NCBI RefSeq assembly: GCF_900128995.1
Contig: NZ_FQUE01000013.1
Span: 1 to 60,304 of the forward strand
Direction: 5' to 3'
DNA: 60,304 bases
Source: Loktanella atrilutea
GTDB lineage: Bacteria > Pseudomonadota > Alphaproteobacteria > Rhodobacterales > Rhodobacteraceae
Below are positions 33,660 through 41,512 of this stretch, in pieces; position 1 is the first letter of the stretch; each line of letters starts with the position of its first letter. The position numbers were made by a program, and so were the translations under genes. The notes beneath the pieces were generated by a model. That model made no database searches. It was not told the origin of the DNA and saw only the letters and a program-made list of their open reading frames with translations.

Positions 33660-35126
33660 ATGTCGCTGAGCGCAGGTGAACAATACCTGATCGAACTGAT
33701 CAACAGGGGTCGACTGGATCCCGCCGCAGAAGCGGCACGTTACAACCTGAGCCTGAATGCCAGCCTGTCGCAGGGCACCATCAACACCAATGCCAAGCAG
33801 GTCCTAGCCCCCAACGATCGGATGGAAGCCGCTGCCACCCAGCATAGCCACTGGATGCTGGCCAATGACAGCTTCACGCACGCGGGCGCTGGAGGGGCCA
33901 ACGCCGGCGACCGGATGCAGGACAACGGATATACCTTTACCGGCAGCTGGGGCTGGCGCGAGAACTTGGCTTGGCTGGGCAGCACCAGCGACATCAACCT
34001 TCAGAAATCCATCGCCCAGCATCACGAGGGCCTTTACCGGTCGGAATCCCACCGGGTAAACACCTTCGCCGAGGGCATGCGCGAGATTGGCGTCGGCCAA
34101 GTCGGCGGTGACTTTACCTATCAGGGCAGAACCTACCAGTCCTCCATGGTAACTGAGAAATTCGCCGTGTCAGGGACCGATGTCTTCGTCACCGGTGTCG
34201 CCTATCGTGACGCGGATCGTGACAATTTCTATTCCATTGGCGAAGGTCGGCAGGGTGTGCATATTTCGGGCGGAGGCTCCTCTGACACGACCGCGAGCGC
34301 GGGAGGTTACGCCGTCAGCATGGCGGCGCAGGACGATGTCACCATGACCGTCGCAGTGGGCAGCAAGATCATAGGGCATTTGGTCGTTGATGCATCGGAT
34401 GGAAACGTCAAGATGGACGTAGTCACCGACGTCCAGGGACGCGAGGTTGCGCATGTCTCGTCCTCAGCCACGCTGCTGGACGGAATCCGGCACGCTACCT
34501 TGCTGGGCAGCGCCGACCTTGACCTGAACGGACAGGGTGCGCGGAACCGTCTGAACGGTAACGGGGGTGACAACGATATTAGGGGAGGGGGCAGTGGCGA
34601 CTGGATCCATGGCGAAGAAGGGAACGATATGCTTCTTGGAAATCGTGGCAACGACAGGCTTTATGGCGAAGAGGGCAGAGATCTGCTTAAGGGTCATAGC
34701 GGTCGGGATCGGCTCTGGGGCGGCACCGGCGATGACCACCTCTACGGTGGCAACGGCAAGGATGTGTTGAAAGGGGGCGGTGGCGACGACATGATCCTTG
34801 GCGGGCGGCATCGGGACATCCTGAAAGGCGGCGCGGGCGACGATGTCCTGAACGGTGGCGACGGCAACGATGTTCTGCGCGGGAATGCAGGGGCCGATAC
34901 CTTTGTCTTCGACCAGGGGCGCGACAGGATCAGAGACTTCCGCGACAACGTCGATACGATCGCAATTGATGCCGACCTGGCCCGCGGCCGGAGTGTGGCG
35001 GATATTCTAGATGACGCATCCATCTCTCATGGTCGCGCGATCCTAGATTTCGGCCACGGCGATGTGCTGACAATTGACCACGTCGACAACCTGAATATTC
35101 TGGCCAACGACCTGATTATCAACTAG
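33660..35126 (+). CDS. CAP-domain protein with RTX calcium-binding repeats
   Basis: This 488-residue secreted protein has a CAP/SCP (cysteine-rich secretory protein-like) domain at its N-terminus (about 5-160): LIELINRGRLDP, HSHWMLANDSFTHAG, WRENLAWLG, GMREIGVGQVGG. A beta-rich spacer follows, then at about 300-425 a run of RTX nonapeptides (GGxGxDxLx, for example GGNGKDVLKGGGGDDMILGG) ending in ADTFVFDQG. There is no Sec signal peptide, which together with the RTX region indicates type I secretion through a C-terminal signal. No type I exporter genes are in the window, so an exporter elsewhere must serve it. The protein probably acts at the cell surface or in the biofilm matrix; its enzymatic activity is unknown. 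Confidence 0.88.
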   Translation: MSLSAGEQYLIELINRGRLDPAAEAARYNLSLNASLSQGTINTNAKQVLAPNDRMEAAATQHSHWMLANDSFTHAGAGGANAGDRMQDNGYTFTGSWGWRENLAWLGSTSDINLQKSIAQHHEGLYRSESHRVNTFAEGMREIGVGQVGGDFTYQGRTYQSSMVTEKFAVSGTDVFVTGVAYRDADRDNFYSIGEGRQGVHISGGGSSDTTASAGGYAVSMAAQDDVTMTVAVGSKIIGHLVVDASDGNVKMDVVTDVQGREVAHVSSSATLLDGIRHATLLGSADLDLNGQGARNRLNGNGGDNDIRGGGSGDWIHGEEGNDMLLGNRGNDRLYGEEGRDLLKGHSGRDRLWGGTGDDHLYGGNGKDVLKGGGGDDMILGGRHRDILKGGAGDDVLNGGDGNDVLRGNAGADTFVFDQGRDRIRDFRDNVDTIAIDADLARGRSVADILDDASISHGRAILDFGHGDVLTIDHVDNLNILANDLIIN

Positions 35127-35169
35127 GCCTGTGCACCGCCCGTATCCGGGCGATCTGTACGAGGCGCCG

Positions 35170-35961
35170 ATGACCAAATTCACACAGACGGGCCCCTTGA
35201 TCTTGGGGGCCTCGGGACGCGTGGGACGCGCGCTGGCCAGGGCTTGGCCTGCGGGCGCGCCCGCCCCCCTGCGCCAGAGCCGCGATGGGGCAGGGGGCAT
35301 GCTGGCCTGGGATATCCTGAACGCCCCCGCGCCGGATCTGCCGCCCATCGACAGCGTCGTCGTGCTGGCCGGGATTGCCCGAGGCACGGACAAAGCTTTG
35401 ACGCTGAACACCTCGTTGGCGCAGACGGGTGCGGACCTAGGGGAAAGGCTGGGCGTACCGGTACTTGTCGCGTCGTCACAGGCGGTCTATGGCTCACAGC
35501 CGGGTCTGCTGCGAGAAGATCAGACCCTGAAACCCACCAGCGCCTATGGTCGTGCCAAGGCCGCAATGGAGGCCGCCGTCACCGGCCCCCATGTTACCCA
35601 CCTGCGGATCGGCAACGTGGCGGGCTGCGACGCACTGGCTGCGGGGATCGCGCAGGGGGGGGTGGTCCTGGACCGCTTCGCGGACGGGCAGGGACCGCGC
35701 CGGGCCTATTGCACGCCACACGACCTGGCGCGAGTGCTGATCGGTTTGGCGGCTGCGCCGGCCCGGCCACCGGTGGTGAATATCGCGCGCCCGGGCATTG
35801 TTGCGATGGCGGATGTGCTGGATGCGGCGGGCGTTGCCTTCAACTGGACCCCGGCTCCGGCCGAGGCGCTGCCCGAAATGGCACTGGATGTGACCCTGTT
35901 ACAAGGCATCTGCCCCCTGCCCCCCGCCGATGCGGCGGCCGTGGCAGGGGCGCTGGCATGA
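35170..35961 (+). CDS. NAD(P)-dependent epimerase/reductase-like protein
   Basis: This 263-residue short-chain Rossmann protein has an N-terminal GPLILGASGRVGRALARAW nucleotide-binding motif, VLVASSQAVYGSQPG and YGRAK (a Tyr-x-x-x-Lys catalytic pair), which places it in the extended short-chain epimerase/dehydratase group. It is smaller than full sugar epimerases (about 310-350), as is common for capsule-locus reductases that set the stereochemistry of a deoxysugar. ATG 35170 is preferred to an upstream GTG. The stop overlaps the start of the sugar transferase gene by four bases, so it probably prepares the sugar transferred by that enzyme. Substrate unknown. Confidence 0.7.
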   Translation: MTKFTQTGPLILGASGRVGRALARAWPAGAPAPLRQSRDGAGGMLAWDILNAPAPDLPPIDSVVVLAGIARGTDKALTLNTSLAQTGADLGERLGVPVLVASSQAVYGSQPGLLREDQTLKPTSAYGRAKAAMEAAVTGPHVTHLRIGNVAGCDALAAGIAQGGVVLDRFADGQGPRRAYCTPHDLARVLIGLAAAPARPPVVNIARPGIVAMADVLDAAGVAFNWTPAPAEALPEMALDVTLLQGICPLPPADAAAVAGALA

Positions 35962-36572
35962 CGCCGGGAAAGCGTGCGCTAGACCTGACTCTCGCGATTC
36001 TGCTGGGGGTGGTGCTGCTGCCGGTGCTGGCGGTGCTGCTGGTCGTACTAGCGGTGAGCGAAGGGCGCCCGCTGTTCTATGTCTCCGAGCGGATGCGCGC
36101 ACCAGGGCGGCCCTTCGGCCTGATCAAGCTGCGCACCATGCCGACGGGGGCCGACCAGGCCGGCGGCGTGACGGGGGGCGACAAGCAACGCCAGCTGAGC
36201 CGGATGCACCGCCTGCTGCGGCACACCCGCGCGGACGAGATCCCGCAGCTTGTGAACGTGATCCGCGGCGACATGAGCCTCGTGGGCCCGCGCCCGCCCC
36301 TGCGCCGCTATGTGGAGGACTATCCAAAGCTTTACTGTGTCGTCCTGCAAAGCCGGCCGGGGATCACCGGTCTGGCGAGCCTCGTCTACCACAGCTACGA
36401 GGAGCGTCTGCTCGCCGCCTGCACCACACCCGCCGAGACCGATGCGGTCTATCGCCGCCGCTGCGTGCCCGCCAAAGCGCGTTTGGACCTGATCTATGCA
36501 CGGCACCGGTCCCTATGCTGGGATCTAGTCCTGATCGGGCGGACGGCACTAAAACCATTTTGCAGAGATTAG
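35958..36572 (+). CDS. Bacterial sugar transferase (initiating, PglC/WbaP type)
   Basis: This 204-residue protein of the undecaprenyl-phosphate sugar transferase family has one N-terminal membrane helix (about 6-32), then FYVSERMRAPGRPFGLIKLR with the conserved KLRTM, RADEIPQLVNVIRGDMSLVG followed by PRP, and RPGITGLASL. These are the hallmarks of the catalytic domain that moves a sugar-1-phosphate onto the lipid carrier, the first step of repeat-unit or O-glycan synthesis. It is the minimal PglC-sized form without an extra N-terminal sensor region. It overlaps the preceding reductase gene by four bases and converges with the RTX pseudogene, whose stop overlaps it. Confidence 0.9.
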   Translation: MTPGKRALDLTLAILLGVVLLPVLAVLLVVLAVSEGRPLFYVSERMRAPGRPFGLIKLRTMPTGADQAGGVTGGDKQRQLSRMHRLLRHTRADEIPQLVNVIRGDMSLVGPRPPLRRYVEDYPKLYCVVLQSRPGITGLASLVYHSYEERLLAACTTPAETDAVYRRRCVPAKARLDLIYARHRSLCWDLVLIGRTALKPFCRD

Positions 36573-37352
36573 ATGTAGTCGATCTGCGCGGCGAGCATGG
36601 CCCAATCGGAGATATGGTCCAGCGCCAGGCGGTTGCCCCGCTGAAGTCCAGCACCGTATCACCGCCAACCACGGTCGCATGCAAATAGCACGTCGGACCG
36701 CATCAGGTTACCGTTCCACAGGTCGGATCCCAGTGATAGGCGATCCAGCCCGCTGTTGAAATCGGTAATCCGGTCGGCACCGGTGATGAAGACGAAGGTG
36801 CTGGACCTAGGCCCGCCGGTCCTCACGTCGATCCCGCCGCCGTCTCACGGGATGTCGTCGCCCACGCCGCCTATGACGATTTCGGTGCCTGGGGTGCGGG
36901 CCAGGGTCTGTTCCCTTGGGGCCACGACGAGGGCCTGCCCTTTGGGACCCGCGTAGTAGCGCAGGCGGGGTAATGCCGTGCTCGGAGCTTGAGGTCACGA
37001 AAATATCGAGTCCGTTGCTGTTACCTCGCACCGCGATAGCGGAGACGTTGTTGAGGGTCATGGCCGAAGTGTCGGCGCGGGTCAGCCGCTGCCCGTTCGG
37101 CAGTAGCTTCAGCAACGTGATGCCATCGTCGCCGCTGCCCGCAATGACGAAGACGTCGCCCCGGTAACTCATCACCTCGAATGCCGCGACATCGCGGAAG
37201 CGGGTGTCGCAGGTATCGAGCAGGTGATCGGTGATGGTCAGTGAGCCGGTCGTGGCATAGAGTTGTCCGCTTTGAAGCGCGAGGTCGGTGAGGTGAGAGA
37301 TATTGGTGGCGCGGGCGCACATGACTCTGGTGACCCGTGTCAGTTCTCCCAC
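36569..37352 (-). pseudogene. Decayed RTX/calcium-binding secreted protein gene
   Basis: On the minus strand, 37352 to about 36970 reads as coding sequence with regular beta-propeller-like strands (GQLYATTGSLTITDHLL, VMSYRGDVFVIAGSGDDGIT, NGLDIFVTSSSEHGIT). After a frameshift at about 36962-36975 the reading continues in another frame with IVIGGVGDD, STFVFITGADRITDFNSG and a typical RTX-protein C-terminus down to a TAA at 36569. That frame carries two TGA stops (36845-36847 and 36659-36661). No intact start with a ribosome-binding site is present. It is therefore a dead gene for a large secreted RTX protein that has lost its N-terminus. Confidence 0.7.
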
Positions 37353-37483
37353 GTCGCGCTGCGCAGCCCGACCGGTGCAGCAGTGCCGCGGCCTTTCGCC
37401 AAAAACGGCCTGCGCGCTTGGGGATGCTTGAAAAATGCGGGCCGTGCGCCCAGAAGAACAGGGCAGTAAAGATAACGGAACCG

Positions 37484-39379
37484 ATGATGTACAGATGGAT
37501 CAGCGCCATGTCGCGCCGTGCCAAGCGGGCGCTGCTACTGAGCGTTGACGTGGCCCTGATCCCCGTAGCACTGCTGGCTGCGGCGGCCCTGCAGGGGACG
37601 CCGGGCCTTGATGAGGTGGCGCCTGGTGGCAGTATCGTCGCGCACTGGCTGGCGCTGCCTCTGCTGATGGCGATCGGCGGGCTGCTGTCATCCGTGCTGG
37701 GCTTGCCGCTGATCCAGCTAAAATCCTATGAGAGCCATGCCATCGTCCTGACCGGTGTCCATGCGGTGCTGCTGGGGCTGGCGGCGGCGGTGCTGGACGA
37801 CATGGCGGGCTTCGCCACGCCCGTTGCGAATTTCATCAACTTTGCGCTTGTCTACTTCCTGCTGGCCGTCGCCACACGGATGGGGATGCTGCAGATCCTG
37901 CTGGGCATCTACCGGCGTGGACAGGACCAGTCCCGCCTGCTGATCTATGGCGCCGGCGCCACCGGGCGGCAGCTGGCCGCGGCCCTGCGCACGGACGAGA
38001 CCGTGTTTCCCATCGCCTTCATCGACGACAATATCCATTCGCAGGGTACCATCATCCAAGGGCTGACGGTCCACGGGCCGATGGCCATCCCGAACCTGAT
38101 CAAGACCCATGCCATCGACCGAGTGCTGCTGGCGATGCCTTCCGCCCCGCGGCCAAAGCAGGCGCAGCTGTCGCGCAAGCTTGAGGACATGGGCTTGGAG
38201 GTGCAGGCGGTGCCCTCCTTCGCGCAGCTGACGGGGCGGGTGCCGCTCCTCGACCAGTTGCAGCCGGTGGTGCCGGGCCGGTTCCTAGGGCGCGCCGCGC
38301 TGGACGCGGCTCTGCCCGACGGCGGCACCACCTATGCGAACCGCGTCATCCTGATCACCGGCGCCGGCGGGTCGATCGGGTCGGAGCTCTGTCGTCAGCT
38401 GCTGGGGCGGCGCCCGGCAAAGTTGGTGCTGTTTGAGATCAGCGAGCTGGCGCTCTACACCATCGACATAGAATTGCGCGCCCTGCTGCGCCGCCATAAA
38501 ACTGAGATTGTGCCTGTGCTCGGGTCGATCACCGATGCGGGCCTAATGGCGCGGGTGATGGCGGAACACCGCATCCAGGTCGTCCTTCACGCCGCCGCCT
38601 ACAAGCACGTGCCGCTGGTCGAGCGCAATCCGCTGGTGGGCATGTCCAACAACGTGCTGGGCACCCAGGTGCTGGCGCAGGCCGCGGCCACGGCGGGGGT
38701 CGAACGCTTCATCCTGATCTCTTCGGACAAAGCGGTGCGGCCGCAGAACATGATGGGCGCCTCCAAGCGCATGGCGGAACTTGTGGTGCAGGACCTAGCC
38801 AGTCGCAGTAAGGGGCGCACGGTCTTCACCATGGTGCGCTTCGGCAATGTCATGGGATCCTCGGGGTCGGTCATTCCACTGTTCCAGGATCAGATCGCCA
38901 AAGGCGGCCCGGTGACGTTGACCCACCGCGAGGTCACGCGCTTTTTTATGACGATTCCGGAGGCCGCAAAGCTGGTACTGGTGGCGGGATCCTTTGCCAA
39001 CGGCGGCGACGTCTTCGTGCTGGACATGGGCGATCCCATTCCGATCTACGATCTGGCGCGGCAGATGATCGTGGCCGCGGGCTATACCTTGCGCGACGCG
39101 GCTAATCCCAACGGTGACATCGAGATCGAGATCACCGGCCTGCGCCCCGGCGAGAAGATCCACGAGGAGCTGCTGATTGGCGAGGGCCAGTTGACCACGC
39201 CGCACCCTAAGATCCTGCAGGCCAACGAGGCCGCCCTGTCCGAGATCGAGGTAGCCTCTGCCCTGAGATCGCTGCGCAAGGCGATAGATGCCGCTGACGA
39301 GGCCGCCCTGCGCACCGTCGTCGCCCGCTGGGTCGAGGGCGGGTCGCATTTCACGGGCGGCGCCGAGGGGCGAAGCTGA
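37484..39379 (+). CDS. WbpM/CapD-type UDP-sugar 4,6-dehydratase
   Basis: This 631-residue inner-membrane protein has about four N-terminal membrane helices (first 160 residues), a Rossmann-like CoA/NAD-binding domain (LLIYGAGATGRQLAAALR) and a C-terminal short-chain dehydratase domain with NRVILITGAGGSIGSELCRQ and LISSDKAVRPQNMMGASKRM. The usual catalytic Tyr is Met in this segment, as is normal for WbpM/PglF/CapD enzymes. These convert a UDP-N-acetylhexosamine to its 4-keto-6-deoxy form, giving amino-deoxysugars such as QuiNAc, FucNAc or bacillosamine. ATG 37484 is taken, with ATG 37487 and 37508 as alternatives. It fits with the PglC-like sugar transferase 900 bases upstream as the supplier of its substrate. 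Confidence 0.88.
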   Translation: MMYRWISAMSRRAKRALLLSVDVALIPVALLAAAALQGTPGLDEVAPGGSIVAHWLALPLLMAIGGLLSSVLGLPLIQLKSYESHAIVLTGVHAVLLGLAAAVLDDMAGFATPVANFINFALVYFLLAVATRMGMLQILLGIYRRGQDQSRLLIYGAGATGRQLAAALRTDETVFPIAFIDDNIHSQGTIIQGLTVHGPMAIPNLIKTHAIDRVLLAMPSAPRPKQAQLSRKLEDMGLEVQAVPSFAQLTGRVPLLDQLQPVVPGRFLGRAALDAALPDGGTTYANRVILITGAGGSIGSELCRQLLGRRPAKLVLFEISELALYTIDIELRALLRRHKTEIVPVLGSITDAGLMARVMAEHRIQVVLHAAAYKHVPLVERNPLVGMSNNVLGTQVLAQAAATAGVERFILISSDKAVRPQNMMGASKRMAELVVQDLASRSKGRTVFTMVRFGNVMGSSGSVIPLFQDQIAKGGPVTLTHREVTRFFMTIPEAAKLVLVAGSFANGGDVFVLDMGDPIPIYDLARQMIVAAGYTLRDAANPNGDIEIEITGLRPGEKIHEELLIGEGQLTTPHPKILQANEAALSEIEVASALRSLRKAIDAADEAALRTVVARWVEGGSHFTGGAEGRS

Positions 39380-39709
39380 AGAACTTGCCGCGACTGAAAT
39401 CGTGTTACAGGTCAATTGCAATGATCCGTCAGAGCGGACTCAGGCCGGAACCCCGCTTTTACGACATGTCTCGCGGCACTAGGTCAGAGGTATGGGGCAA
39501 AAAATATTCATAAAATGACCACCTATTTCCACGTTCAAGAAAATCCGACCGTGATGCGCTGTAACTAGTCGGGAAAAGCAGAAGTGGCGTTGCCGTTGCG
39601 ACGCTTTGAGGAAACGGGTCGCACAGGGTTTTGCAGGTGATCGCACCAGGGTTTGCCGGGGCCGCGGGGCTCCGTTAAGACGGGCCGACGTTACTGAAAG
39701 GACACCCCC
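39380..39709. other. Intergenic stretch before the phosphomannomutase gene
   Basis: About 330 bases hold no convincing open frame, repeat or hairpin. It is AT-richer around 39490-39560 and so is the likely promoter region for the phosphomannomutase gene; no clear -35/-10 pair was assigned. A GAAAGGA ribosome-binding site lies just upstream of the ATG at 39710. Confidence 0.35.
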
Positions 39710-41071
39710 ATGCCCCCAAAGTTCGGCACATCCGGCCTGCGCGGCCTTGTCACGGAATTAACCTCCGATCTAGTGGCGGATCATGTACGGGCATTTGTTC
39801 ATGCCTGCCCAGTGGGTACCGGCCTGTTCGTAGCGCGGGACCTGCGGCCGTCCTCACCCGCGATCGCGGAGATGGTGATCGAGGCGGCCTGTGCCGAAGG
39901 ATTGCGCGTGACCGACTGTGGCACGGTGCCGACGCCCGCGCTGGCGCTGGCCTCTATAAGGGCTGCGGCTGCGGCCATCATGGTGACGGGTAGCCATGTT
40001 CCCGCCGACCGCAACGGGCTGAAGTTCTATGTCCCCCACGGCGAGATCGATAAGGCGGACGAGACGGTGATCTTGGCGGGGCTGGGGCGTGCATCCGCCG
40101 GAAAAGTCGGAACGGTGACTGAAAACATGACCGCCGGGGCTAATTACGTGGCGCGCAACGTTGGCGCCTATGGCTCGGCGCTGACCGGGCGCAGGATTGG
40201 GGTCTACAGCCACTCTGCCGTAGGCCGCGACCTGCTGTTGGAGATCGTCGCAGGTCTGGGGGCCGAGGTGGTGGAACTAGGGCGGTCGGAGAGCTTCATT
40301 CCCGTCGATACGGAGGCCGTCGATCCAGACATCCGGGCGCAGTTGCAGTACTGGGCGAAGAAACATGCCCTCGATGCCATCGTCTCGACCGACGGGGACG
40401 GGGACCGGCCGCTGCTGGCGGACGAGACCGGAGAAATCATTGTCGGCGACATCCTCGGCCAGATCACTGGGCAGAGCTTGGAGGCCGAAATCGCAGTGAC
40501 GCCGGTGTCATCGAACACTGGAGCGGAGCGTCTGTTCGGGCGGGTGGTCCGCACGAAGATCGGCTCGCCCTTCGTCATCGCTGGTATGGCGGAGGCGGGC
40601 GGCCGCGTCGTGGGTTACGAGGCGAACGGCGGCTTCCTGCTAGGCTTTAATGCGCAAGGCCCAGAAGGACCGCTGCCCGCACTTGCAACACGTGATGCGG
40701 TGTTGCCCTTTGTCGCGCCACTGGTGGCGGCCACGGGAGGGCTGCGCGCGCTGGTGGCGGCGCAGCCTGCTCGATTCACCGCTGCGGACCGCTTGCAGGA
40801 GGTGCCAACGGAGAAATCACATGCTTTGGTGTCGTCCTTCGATACCGATGCGGGGCGTCGCGCGGAATTCTTAAAGCTCTTAGGCGGGCAGGAGGCGGCG
40901 GTGGACCGCACCGACGGCCTGCGGATGACGCTGCGTGATGGGCGAATCGTGCACTTGCGCCCTTCGGGTAATGCGCCGGAACTACGGTTCTACGTAGAAG
41001 CCGACAGCCGGGAGACGGCACAGGCGACGCTAGCGAGGGTGCTGGCGATGCTGGCAAACGTTTTAAGTTGA
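39710..41071 (+). CDS. manB: Phosphomannomutase/phosphoglucomutase
   Basis: This 453-residue alpha-D-phosphohexomutase has the four family loops in order: the active serine loop IMVTGSHVPADRNGLKFY (Ser at the usual place; TGSHVP instead of the commoner TASHNP), the metal loop VSTDGDGDRPLLAD, the sugar-binding GYEANGGFLLG, and the phosphate-binding RPSGNAPELR near the C-terminus. It converts mannose-6-phosphate to mannose-1-phosphate, the substrate for ManC. The symbol follows its likely role; phosphoglucomutase activity is possible. It stands alone, followed by a change to AT-rich DNA. Confidence 0.88.
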   Translation: MPPKFGTSGLRGLVTELTSDLVADHVRAFVHACPVGTGLFVARDLRPSSPAIAEMVIEAACAEGLRVTDCGTVPTPALALASIRAAAAAIMVTGSHVPADRNGLKFYVPHGEIDKADETVILAGLGRASAGKVGTVTENMTAGANYVARNVGAYGSALTGRRIGVYSHSAVGRDLLLEIVAGLGAEVVELGRSESFIPVDTEAVDPDIRAQLQYWAKKHALDAIVSTDGDGDRPLLADETGEIIVGDILGQITGQSLEAEIAVTPVSSNTGAERLFGRVVRTKIGSPFVIAGMAEAGGRVVGYEANGGFLLGFNAQGPEGPLPALATRDAVLPFVAPLVAATGGLRALVAAQPARFTAADRLQEVPTEKSHALVSSFDTDAGRRAEFLKLLGGQEAAVDRTDGLRMTLRDGRIVHLRPSGNAPELRFYVEADSRETAQATLARVLAMLANVLS

Positions 41072-41512
41072 TAGCTTCGACTGAATGCAAATCATGAGCC
41101 GTCGGGAATCGTAGCGGAAAATTCCGTATTCAAACGGTCTAGTTTCTGAGGATCAGATCAACCGGTTCAGAGGTGAGGCGTAGGGTCAGCGCGTGGCTCA
41201 CGCTACTACAATAAAAAAGCCCGCAATCATCGCATGGCCTGCTGACCCCGGCAGACGCCTATGATACTCATGACTCGAACATGAAAGCTCCCTCCCAACA
41301 TGAAACTAATGCGAGAAGCTAAGGTGAGAGCTTATTGTGGCAGAAAAATGGTCGAAAAACTAAGGCTACTTCTGTATTCGTTAGCAGTCAATAAAAAGAC
41401 AGTGCTATGCAAAGCGTGGGGAAACGTTTTTGGATCACTCAGATTTCCTGTGCTATAATAGCTAGGAATTAGTATAGATTTAAGAACTTACTGAAGGAAA
41501 ATTAGTTTTAAT
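41072..41512. other. Intergenic boundary of the AT-rich island
   Basis: This 440-base gap marks a sharp drop in GC content between manB and the large glycosyltransferase gene. It has no open frame of interest. Near the right end (41430-41459) lies a promoter-like pair, listed separately. The low-GC state continues through 47.3 kb, so this is a likely junction of imported DNA; no direct repeat or attachment site was found. Confidence 0.45.
41430..41459 (+). promoter_or_regulatory. Candidate sigma70-type promoter for the large glycosyltransferase gene
   Basis: TTGGAT (41430-41435), an 18-base spacer and a consensus TATAAT (41454-41459) lie 54 bases upstream of ATG 41513. The -35 box is weak (three of six consensus bases). 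Confidence 0.45.

Noticed and set aside
34560-34905. Tandem DNA repeat or CRISPR-like array
   Set aside because: The periodicity is the 27-base (nine-residue) RTX repeat of a coding sequence with varying bases, not an array of identical repeats with spacers.
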